Assembly (NCBI GenBank): GCA_007449985.2
Contig: VIIQ02000725.1
Location: 248,001-312,000, forward strand
DNA: 64,000 nt
Direction: 5' to 3'
DNA from: Desmodesmus armatus
Taxonomy: Eukaryota; Chlorophyta; Chlorophyceae; Sphaeropleales; Scenedesmaceae
Below are positions 1 through 16,700 of this stretch, one piece after another. The number at the start of each line of letters is the position of its first letter. Within the stretch, counting starts at the first letter, position 1. The notes under the pieces are model-generated. The model was not told the DNA's origin and searched no databases. It saw only the letters and a list, made by a program, of their open reading frames with translations. The position numbers and the translations under genes are program-made.

Positions 1-60
1 CAGGAGTCCGCCGTACCTTCCCTACTCTCGTGCACCCCCTTTCCACCCCCTGTCACACAG

Positions 61-983
61 GTCCGTGTTGAGATAGAGTCCTTGTACGACGGTGTTGACC
101 TGTCTGAGCCCCACATGCCCACCAGTACATTGGTCGGTCCCCTCCCCGCTGTTGAGTTGAAAACTCTCCCACCCCCAACCCCACACAGCTCCCGTTTCTT
201 GGCATTGACATTGTTGCTTTTGCCCAATGAGCCTTTTGTTGGCTCCCCAAACGGGCGATGTTCTGTGTAACATCCAATTACTGAAATTACTGAAATACTG
301 ACAGCACCTGTTCCCTGCTTCCCCATCATGTTTGTACAGGTCCGTGTGGAAATTGAGTCGCTGTACAAAGGTGTTGACCTGTCTCCGCCCCTCATCACTG
401 CCCACCGACACCACCTGTCTGTGATCACCCCCCCCCCCACCCCACCCCACCCCGCCCTGTGCTGCCGCTACTAGCGGTTAGTAACCACCTGCAAGCCCCT
501 CTTACTCCGCATTGACACAATCGATGTGTGTTCCCTCCCCTCCCCCCTCCCTACCCCCAATAACCTTTGTGTAGGTCCGTGTGGAAATTGAGTCGCTGTA
601 CGAAGGTGTTGACCTGTCTGAGCCCCTCATTCCTGCCCACTGACACCACCTGTTCCCATCTTTTCTCCCTTCCTTCCCCAGGCTCCCTCCCACCCCCAAC
701 TCTGTAGGCCCCTTTCGACATTGACATCATTTCTCTTTGCTCCCGCGACCCCCTGCCCCCCTCCGTCCCCCCCCCCCCCCTCCCCCCCCTCTACAGGTCC
801 GTGTTGAGATTGAGTCGCTGTACGAAGGTGTTGATCTGTCAGAGCCCCTCATCACTGCCCACAAACACCACCTGTCTGTATTCGTCCCAACCCTCCACCT
901 GCCCTGTCCTGCCTCTAGCCACCTGCAGCCCCTCCTACTCCATACTGACACCACCAATCTCTGCCCCCCCCCCTCCTCTACAG
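61..983 (+). repeat. Four fossil copies of an exon 5' edge in a BiP intron
   Basis: Copies begin at 61, 341, 575 and 797, each right after a CAG acceptor. Each reads like the first ~19 residues of the true exon at 984 ([18 protein letters not shown]) and then diverges into a shared tail with a CACCACCTGT-like motif. None continues into [10 protein letters not shown]. Spacing is about 280, 234, 222 and 187 bases. Bases 1-60 look like intron. Confidence 0.9.
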
Positions 984-6387
<5,404 letters not shown>

Positions 6388-7707
6388 TGGGTTTAGTGGG
6401 TGTGGTTCATGGTGACTTTGAGAGATACAAGCCCTGACGCTGTGCATTTTGAACAGGAACAGGATGCACGGCATGCAAGGCATGGGTGCGGTGTTGTTTG
6501 TGCAGTGGCGCGCACATCATGTGGGGTCTTCTTGTAGGGGGTGTAGCCAGGCTTACAGCTGAGAGGGGTACGGTGTCTGTGCCGCACCTTTCCGCTGGTG
6601 CTGTCAACGCATGTTGTATATTGGATTGTTTTGAACGGGCTCCTGCCTCTGGCTACAGGTTTGCTGTAGCACACTGTAGAGTTGTGGTGGTGGAGGCAAC
6701 GTATGTGTGTGGGTGCAGACAGCAGGCATGCATGCTCAGTAATCGCATCAGCACGTGCCGGCACTGGGGCTGCACAAGCCCCTTCCACTGGTTGCACTGA
6801 GAGCAGTTCATTGCACGGGGCCAGGGTGCCAAGCCATGCAGTGAAAATCGAGGTTGCCCCCTGTGCTCGGGGCCCTTCTCACAGGAGGGGTCTACACCCT
6901 TCAGGTAATTCCTGCGTACTGTTTCGGCCTTCCATTTTTTCCTGCAGCCAGGTCTGTTGGCACTCACGGTGTGTGGTCAGCACATGCCATGGGTCGTACC
7001 CAACGAGCTTTGGCAAACCTACTGTGACGCAGCGGACAGCGATCGCGGCAACGCCGTTGTGCTGGGTTGTCAACCGAAACAGCCACGTGCTGATAATGCA
7101 CAGGGCGTTTTGCTGGCAATGGCTCTATGGGTATGTTGCACAACAATCTGACGTCCTGCAAACTGCATGTGGCCTGCTGCTTGTGGTTTGCTACACGAAC
7201 GGATGCGTGAAATGCTTCCAAAGTGGCTGCAGGAATGCACAGCGCAGTACTGCCTCAGCACACTGCAGCACTAGCATAGTAGCATATGATGTGTGGAATG
7301 CAAGCCTGAACTTCACGTGCTGCACTGTGATCAGATATCATGGGTCCAGCTGCCCCCAACATGGCCACGCTGACGCATGCAGCTGCTCAAAACGTTGAAG
7401 CCTGTCATTCTGGCTGGTTACTTACGGTCATACTGGAGTGTCACCAGAGGGCTACCAGCTGGCCTGAACTGCGCAGCTGTCAAGGCACATTCAAATCAAC
7501 CTGCTACACCACCCCTCCCAGACGAACTAACAGGTCAGACAACTAGGTGCACTTCCTGCTTGCTTTTCTGGCTGTGCTAAGCACTGCTTGGAGCAAGGAA
7601 AAAGGTCCGAGAACACAGTGACAACAGTGGTGTCAACATTAGCAGCCAGACTGCCTGCCCCTGTGCTTATCCTCAGTATCTATCTCTGGAGTGGAACTCT
7701 ACTGATC
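6388..7707. other. Intergenic spacer between BiP and the reductase gene
   Basis: Holds the BiP 3' UTR and presumably the promoter and 5' UTR of the next gene. Short open frames are present on both strands but none has family resemblance or a consistent splice structure. No RNA gene was recognised. Confidence 0.5.
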
Positions 7708-10700
7708 ATGCAAGCTTCCGTCAACACCTTGCGTACAACGCTGCAGCACGTCAACAGATCTGCTGTCGCGCGCAACTTGGTTGTCCGTGTCAGCAGTATG
7801 GCCGGAGACAAGCCAAAGAAGGTCGTGGTTGTCGGTGGCGTGGCTGGAGGAGCCAGCTGTGCAGCACGCTTGCGGAGGTGGGAGGCAGCTGCTTCTGCTG
7901 TTCTGCTTTGACTTTCGGGACCGATCAGATGTCTCCTGTTTCAGGCATGGTGCGGTCTGCATGGTGAAAGCACTTTAGTGGTGAAGTGTGTCAGTGATGC
8001 AGCCTGACTGGGCAGCAGCAGTGCTTGTTTGGGGGTGGAGTGCACAGAATGCAGATCTCTAGAGACAGTGTATGGCACGCCCAACGATCCCAACATCCAC
8101 AGACTTCATACCGTTTCTCTGCTTACAGGCTGAATGAAGACTGCAGCATCCAGCTGTTTGAGCGCGGGCCCTTTGTCAGCTTTGCAAACTGTGGGCTCCC
8201 CTACTTTGTTGGGAACGTCATTGAGGTGAGGCACATACAGAGACGAACATGCATGCCACCAGTGCAACACCACAGCACAGCTGCCCAGCAACCATTCGTA
8301 GCAACAGTAGTAGTGCTCTGCATCCAGCCTGCCTGTCACATGCACGGCAGCATTGCAGCTGCAGCCCAGGTGCATGCCATGTGACCGTGTCTGGTAAGCA
8401 TCCTGCATCAGCAGCTATCCCAGTCTGATCCCACCCTTCAACGCTTGCAGTGATCATGCATCCAACACACCTAGTGCTGCACCTGCTGAAGCCTGCATGC
8501 CCAGCTTGGTAGCTAGCCACACCTTGCGCAGCCCTTATGGCTTTGTGACCCCCAGAGTGCCCTCTGGTCCCCACAATGTGCCATGAGTTGTGCTGGTCAG
8601 TGCGCAAGGCAGGTGCTAGGGCGGCGCGCCATAGTGTAACACCAGCTCCACCAGCTGTTCTGACCAGTTGTCCTACCAAGCACACATTTGTTGTGGCTCT
8701 TCTGTTGTTGCTGCAGGAGGAGGCAAAGCTGCTGGTTGCCACCCCAGCCAAGTTCAAGAAGTGGTTCAATGTGGACGTGCATGAGAGCACAGAGGTCACA
8801 CAGATCGACAGAGAGGTGCGACCTTGGTGCCTCGGGATTGGTTGACCTCTTGACATGGTTGCCTTGCCCAAGCGCCATGGAAGGGAATGGTCTGGGATGG
8901 TGCACGGTTATGCCCAGGTTGCCAGTGAATTTGCTTAGTGTAGATGCTGTTGCTGCTGCCTGCCGACAATGGCTGCGCTGCCATAGTGTGACAGTTTTCT
9001 GTGTATTAGGAATGATGCTGATGTGGTATGGCTGGAGAAGTGCACAGTGGACACAGACTGCACATGCCGGGGGGCGGGGGGGGGGGGGGGGGGGCAAGCG
9101 TTCTGCCTGGTACCCCGCATCAGTGTTTCCGCCCTGGATTTTTCCAATAGCAGGCACACGTCAACAAGGTTCTGGAGTATACAAATGCACGCATCAACAG
9201 CTCAACATACTGATCACTACTGCTGCGCTGCCATGCTGCCGACATATCATGCTTGCAACTTGGTTCAAGGGCTCACCTCGATGAATGCTGCTGCGCTGCA
9301 CTGCCATGCTGCTTAAATATACATGATGTGCCTGCAGGTCAAGGAGGTTGTGGCCATGCATGTGTTGACTCTGAATCATGCATGCACACAACAGTGGCTC
9401 ATCCTGCTGGTTGCTACTGCGCTGCGCTGCCTGCTGCCCACATGCCTGCAGGCCATGGAGGTTGTGGCCAGGCACGTGCTGACCGGTGCTGAGCAGTGCC
9501 ACGCGTACGATGCCTTGTGGTTGGCTGACCTCTTGAAATGGCTGTGCAGACATAAACTATCCTACTGCTCATTGCCACTGCGCTGCCATGCTGCCAACAT
9601 ATGCTGCATGTTCCTGCAGGTTAAGGAGGTTGTGGCCAGGCACGTGCTGACAGGTGCTGAGCAGCGCCACCCGTATGATGCGCTGGTGCTGGCCCCCGGT
9701 GCTGCTGCCATCAAACCCCCACTGCCTGGGGTGGACCTGCCAGGCATCTTCCAGATGAAGACAGTGCCAGACAGGTGGGCTGGGGTTTTGGAAATGGCTT
9801 TCCCCAAGGGTTTTAGAGGAGACTGTCTTTCTCGATTTGTGCGTCATCCTTGCGCATGGGCCATGCTCATGTTGAATTGACAAAGGGTTGGCTTGACAAA
9901 GGGGTTGGATTGAGCAGCACAGCACAGCAAGGGTTCGGCTGAGGGGAAGATGAAGATGCATCACAAGGTGTGTGCCATGGGGGGAGTGGACCTTGACTGC
10001 AGGCTTGAGAGATTGGTGTTGCATTTTGGCATGATTGTTGTCTGGATCTGCCACGCAATCTTCCAAACAAAGACATTGCCAGACAGGTGGGGGCACACGC
10101 TTGCCACTCTGCCACTCATGTCAGCCGCATCACTATCCTTGTGCCTGCGTTAGCGCACCAAGAAGGTGTACACGGCTTAACTCAACTCTTCTCGCCGCAC
10201 TCAATGCACCGTTCATGCCTGTTGCCCTGCGCGCACCTTTACTGCTGGCTGCAGCAAAGCAGTCAAGGCTTGGATCGAGCAGCACAAGGCCAAGCGTGCA
10301 GTGGTGGTTGGTGGCGGCTTCATCGGCATTGAGATGGTTGAGAACCTGGTGCACAGGGGACTGGACACTACGCTGGTGGAGATGCAGAACCAGGTAGGAG
10401 TGGCAGTCCAGCGCCGCTGCCCCCCTAGGGTACCCCGCTCGGCTACCCCCCTGGTAAACTACAGCAACGGCGGGGTGTTGTTGGGCGCACAGCGGGCATG
10501 TCGACGCAATGCATCTTGCAGGGTAGACCAGAATGACTATACAAGCTTGCCAGTGATTCTGCCAGGGTGGGCGGGGGTTGCTGGTGGGTTGTACACCACC
10601 GTGGCATTGAGATGGTTGAGAAGTTGGTGCACAGGGGACTGGACACCACGCTGGTGGAGATGCAGAACCAGGTAAGGGTGGGGAATGCACCCCTCCGCGT

Positions 10701-13700
10701 GCATTGGCAAGCCACGGAAATGTTGAGTGTGTTTGACGCACAGCTCGCGCATGTTGAGCGCGTCATGCAACGTATGGCCAGAATCCACTTTGGTACAAGC
10801 TTGTCAGTGATTCTGTCAGGATGTTGGTGGTGGTTGTGGGCAGTGGTTTTCAAGTTTTGGGCCTTTGCGAAGCTGGCGCCAACACCTTGGGGGCCGATTT
10901 TTTTTGGCTACAGATTTGCCGCCAGCGCCATGCCACCCCAAACATTTTGGCGATAGCCCGGTACAGTGAAACACCTTTTTTTGGCAACCACAGCCTCCCT
11001 CCCATTCAAATTGGCGGCACAGTGGCTGAGTACTTTTGAATCTTGCTGCCTTTTGTGCTTGTGCTAGCGATAAGCTAGGGTTGAGGGGTACTGGATTGCC
11101 ACCGATGGGGGTGGGGGTCCGCCAGCGGGAGCGCGCTGGTGGCTGTCCCCCGCCCCCATCGGTGGCAATCCAGTACCCCTCAAGTCAAGCTTATCATCAT
11201 CAGCTACCAATTTGTCATCATCACAGTTTGAGCTGGTGGCTTGAGCGAAATTACACGGTAATGGGTGTTGGATAGATCACCAAAGCATGCTTGCCGGGCC
11301 AATACTTGGGGTTAGGCTGTAGCCATTAGCAGTAACAGGCAGGTAACAGGCCACTCGCCAGCGTGTCCCTGTCCGGCTTTTTCTTTTTTGAGCTGGACGT
11401 TTGGCAACACACAGCACTACCAATTATTGTTTTGGCTACAGGTGTGACACAATGGGGGTACTCTTGAATCCATTTGGCTGCAGAAATTGGTGCATGTTGG
11501 TGGTGTTTCAGCATCCTGCTGCAGACGATGCCTCCCTATGGACCCTGTGTATTTTGCGAGGGGTTCATTTCACCAGTTGTGGTTGCTGCTGGTGCCTTGC
11601 TGCTGCACTGCAGATCATGCCCTCCTATGACGCTGAGATGGTTCAGCTTGGACTGTGCTTCTGGACTGTGCTTCTTCAATCACAATACCACTGGCATTAT
11701 GTTGTGTTTCCTGCTGCTTCCTTCCTGGTGCACTGCAGATCATGCCGCCCTATGACCCTGAGATGGTCCAGCCTATGCAGGACTGTGTTTTGTTTTCCTG
11801 GTGCCACCACTCACAGTCGAGTTGTGTATGCTGCTGGTTCCTTGTTGCACTGCAGATGATGCCTCCCTATGACACTGAGATGGTCCAGCCCATGCAGGAC
11901 TGTGCTTCTTCATCCATTCCACCACTCGCATTATGTTGTACTTGCTGCTGCACTGCAGATCATGCCTCCCTATGACTCTGAGATGGTCCAGCCCATGCAG
12001 GAGCTGCTGAAGGCTAAGGGGGTGAAGCTGATGCTGGGGGACTCAGTCAAGGCATTCAGTGCTGCAGCACAGGTACGCTCCAAAATTAGGGGTTAGGGGT
12101 TGGGTTTTACAAATTCCAGCAGCACCCAAGCCCCCTGCTATGATGGACTGTGACGGCGGCAAAGATCGGAGGTATACATGGTTGTGTTTGGATTCAGGGA
12201 GAGGTTTTCTAAACCCTGACCCTGACCCAAACACAACCATGTATACCTCCGACCTCTGCCGCCGTCACAGTCCATCATAGCAGGGGGCTTGGGTGCTGCT
12301 GGGGGACTCAGGCAAGGCCATCAGTACTGCAGCACAGGTGTGATGCAACCAGCGTATGGGTCTAAAAACCTCTTGCTTCATTTGGCTGTTACAGTGCAGT
12401 ACAGCCGAGGGTGTCGGTGACGGAGTCTTGTCCTCGGCTCACAGTGCAGTTGCATCCACAAACCTCCAACTGCACTTCCCTATGGGCAAGGCTGCACCCT
12501 CCTGTTTCATTCGCCTGGCTGTCAGATTTAGTGTAGCGTATGGAGTCTAGGGACAGCAGGGTTTGTTGAGTTGTCTATACACCCGCTTACCCCGTGTCTG
12601 CTTTGTAAATGACATGACATGAGCACTCTGTCATGTTCCTCAAGATATGCACTGTGTTACATTGCGTCTGCAGGGTGAAGGTGCTGCTCTCACTGTTGAG
12701 ACCTCCAGTGGCAAGAAGCTGCCTGCTGACCTGGTGATGCTGGTCATTGGTGTGAGGCCAGAGTCAAACCTGGCCAAGTAAGTAGGGCACTAAAGTGACG
12801 CAGTCAAGTGAGGCATTGAAAGGCAGGAAGAGAGGCAGTAAAGTACCTGCTGGCGGGATGAATCTACTTGTTTTGGCAGCCACAGGATTTGGGGAACGGC
12901 TTCAATTCTCCTTGAGTGCAGCCAGTGAAGTGCCAGGCGTGTCATACCTATTACTGAGGCGTAGAGCGGACAGTGCCAAACGCCACCTCCAGTTTTGTGG
13001 AAGGCAGGAGGGCTGCAGCGACCCACTCTTGTGCAGCGACCTACCCTAGTGCACATCATCACTGCTTTTTGTCTGCCTGTCACTGTGGTATTGTGTCCTG
13101 TCTCGCCTTCCGTCACCCCAGGGCAGCTGGTCTTGAGCTGGGTCAGCGTGGCGGCATCAAGGTGGATGACCACATGCGCACCAGCGACCCTGACATCTAC
13201 GCAGTCGGTGAGTGGTTGTGGTGGTGGTGTGGTGTGTAGGCATATAGTTACATGTGTTGCTAGCATGCAGTGTACATGTGAGTCACATGCAAGGAACTTG
13301 ACAGGCACACACAGCTATCATGATGCTGTGTGTCACATCACACTTGGGCAAGCCAGTGGAGTCACTGGGGGCATGGACATTCAGGGGGAACATTCAGGCA
13401 AAGTGTGCCCGTGCTGCAGGTGATGCCGTGGAGGTAACTGACTACATGTTGCAGGGGTTGGTTTAGGGTTGGACTTTCCCATCGCACATTCAGACAAAGT
13501 GTGTCGATACACGTGCTGCAGGTGATGCTGTGGAGGAAATTGACTGAGCAGACCCTCATCCCTCACAGTTTCAGACAAAGTGTGGCTGCATGTGCTGCAG
13601 GTGATGCCGTTGAGGTCATTGACTACGTGACTCGTGAGCAGACCCTCATCCCCCTGGCTGGTCCCGCCAACCGGCAGGGCCGCATCGCCGCTGACAACAT

Positions 13701-16700
13701 CGCCGGGCGCAGCAGCACCTTCAGGGGCAGCCAGGGCACTTCGGTGCTGGGGCTGTTTGGCATGACGCTGGCGGCAACAGGGGCATCGGAGAAGACGCTG
13801 AAGCGCATCGGGAGGCCCTACAAGAAGGTGAGGCGTCGACAGCCGACCTTGCAAGTGTGTGGGCTAGCCTTGTCTTGTTTACCTCCCAAGCCAAGAAAGG
13901 GTAGCAGAGGGAGGGCGGGGGGGGGGGGGGGGTCTCCAGCACCTTCAGGGGCAGCCAGGGCACATCAGTGCTGGGGCTGTTTGGCATGACGCTGGCGGCA
14001 ACGGGGGCATCGGAGAAGACGCTCAAGCGCATTGGGAGGCCCTACAAGAAGGTGAGAGGAATCCACGGCCAGCACCCTGAACCCCAGTCTCGTCGGTTCT
14101 TGTCTCATACCAATGGCCTTGCTGCGTCTACTGCCAAGATACGAGCTGGGCAGAGCGGGGGGGGGGGGCCTTTAGTGTAGCTGGGATGCATTGTTGCACG
14201 TGCTGGGGCTGTTCTGCACACGCTGGCGGTAACAAGCGATAGGGCAACATGCTGAAGCGCATCGGGAGGCTGGAATGGGTCATTCAAGTCAGCCAGCAGC
14301 TGGAAAAACGTAACAGAAATCTATCCACTTGCAGGCTGGTGTATTGGTATCTTTGCAACATTGCTGGCAGAGACGGTCAGAGGAGCACCTCAACACACTT
14401 GAGGTGGTTGGTGGTCTTGAAGGTGTTGGTGTGCAGTGGGGGGTAAGGGATGCTGACGTCGTGTTTTGTTGCGACCTGTGCAGGTGTACATCACCAGCAA
14501 CAACCATGCTGGCTACTACCCAGGTGCCAAGGTTATCGACCTCAAGCTGATGTTTGACCCTGAGGTGCGCCTGTGTAGTGCAAGGATTGTCTGACGAGGA
14601 AGCCATTGTAGATGCTGCGCTGGCCCATGCGGCGGACTTGTTGCATATGGATGAAGTGTGAGTCAATGCCGTGCTTGCTTTGGTGGTGGTGTGGACTTGC
14701 GGTTGAATGTGTTTTCTTTGTTTGAGTGTGGCTGTGTGGCTAGTGTGTGTGGATTATGCCCTATGAGCCTAGTTTGGCTCCAGAAATGGCGGTCAGGCGT
14801 GGCCCTGACCCCTAGTATACGTAGTAGTAGTAGTAGTAGTAGTTACCGCTTTTGGACGACGCACACGACTTTTGGCGGCACCGTTTTTCCATGTGCATGA
14901 CTCTGTCAGCACCTTGTCCTCTGCTCTGTGACCACGCTGCAGTGAGCGGTTGGATTGGCACCAAGGCAGCAGGTCACATGTGCCCCTTTGCACCCTGCAC
15001 AGCTGCAAGTGACTTCGCTGACTGTCAATTCTTGTATCCCAATCAAATCCCAAATGAAATGCATCGGCTGTACAGCAATGCACGTACTTGAACAATACAA
15101 CCCAAGTTCGAACGTGATTTGTATATATGAAGACAACACCACATACTGTTGTGCTGTTGCCCCTGTAAGTGGGCGGCCCTCTGGGCACCCTCATGAGCCC
15201 CTGGCTCGCTGGCTAGCACCGAAGTTGGTCCTCTGTCCCCAACCACTGTACTGTACTGTATGTGCAGGCTGGCACCATCCTGGGTTGCCAGGCCACTGGT
15301 GAGGGTGAGGGTGTTGACAAGGTGGTGGATGTGGTGGCGACACTCATACAGAAGGGAGGGACCGTGGAGGACCTGGAGGAGGCAGAGCTGTGCTACGGTG
15401 GGTGTGAATGTGGGGAGGGGCAGGGGGTGGGAGAGCGACATGGGCATCACATGCAGAGGCCCAAAGAAGATCAGGCTGGCCTTTGGGGGGAGGGGGGCGG
15501 GCGCGATTAAAAAATCAGCTGTGCGGATAACATGACAGACAATTACGGGGTGAGGGTGTTGACAAGGTGGTGGATGTGGTGGCAACACTCATACAGAAGG
15601 GAGGGACGGTGGAGGACCTGGAGGAGGCAGAGCTGTGTTACGGTAAGCGGATCAGGAGAGGATGGCAGATGAGGGGTGAACACTACATGCAAAGAAGGTC
15701 AGAGTGACCGGGGGGGGGGGGGCATCATGGATACATCATGTGTCTTGGCTTTGAAAGGTGTGTTCAGGGATGGGGCAGACGAGGCAGGGGGGGTGAGGGT
15801 GTTGACAAGGTGGTGGCAACACTCATTCAGAAGGGAGGCACAGTGGAGGACCTGGAGGAGGCAGAGCTGTGCTACGGTGAGAGTGGGGAGGGGGTGGCAG
15901 ATGAGATGTGGGCACGACAGGGTGAGGGGGGGGCGTTTTTCTTGGCATCGAGGGTGTGTTAAGAGGTGGGGCTGGGAGGGTAGGAGCGGGGGGGGGGGGG
16001 GGGGGGGGGGGTGGTACCACCATTGCCGGAGGGTGGCGACACTCATACAGAAGGGAGGCACGGTGGAGGACTTGGAAGAGGCAGAGCTATGCTACGGTGG
16101 GTGTGAATGTGGGGAGGGGCAGGGGGTGGGAGAGCGACATGGGCATCACATGCAAAGGCCCAAAGAAGAACAGGCTGGCCTTTGGGGGGAGGGGGGCGGG
16201 CGCGATTAAAAAATCAGCTGTGCGGATAACATGACAGACAATTACGGGGTGAGGGTGTTGACAAGGTGGTGGATGTGGTGGTAACACTGATACAGAAGGC
16301 AGGAACAGTGGAGGGCCTGGAAGAGGCAGAGCTCTGCTACGGTAAGGGTGTATACCATCATGGTATCATCCAGTGCTGGTGCCCGGGGGGGGGGGGGGGC
16401 TTGTACTGCGGTGTTGTGCTGTGTGTTGAACACACAATGCTGTGCCCACTCACCCCGCCGTGCTGTTGTGCTGTGATGTCATGTGCGATGCTGCAGTGCC
16501 TCGCGGCCAGCACAGGCGTGTTGCGCGCCGCAAGGCTATGCTCACCCACGCCCGACCCAATCTTGCACCGTGCCCTGCTGTGATGTGATGTGATGTGATG
16601 TGATGTGTGTTGCTGCAGCGCCCCAGTACGGCAGTGCCAAGAGTGTGGCCAACATTGCCGGCATGGTTGCGGGCAACGTGCTGCGTTGCGACCACCCATT

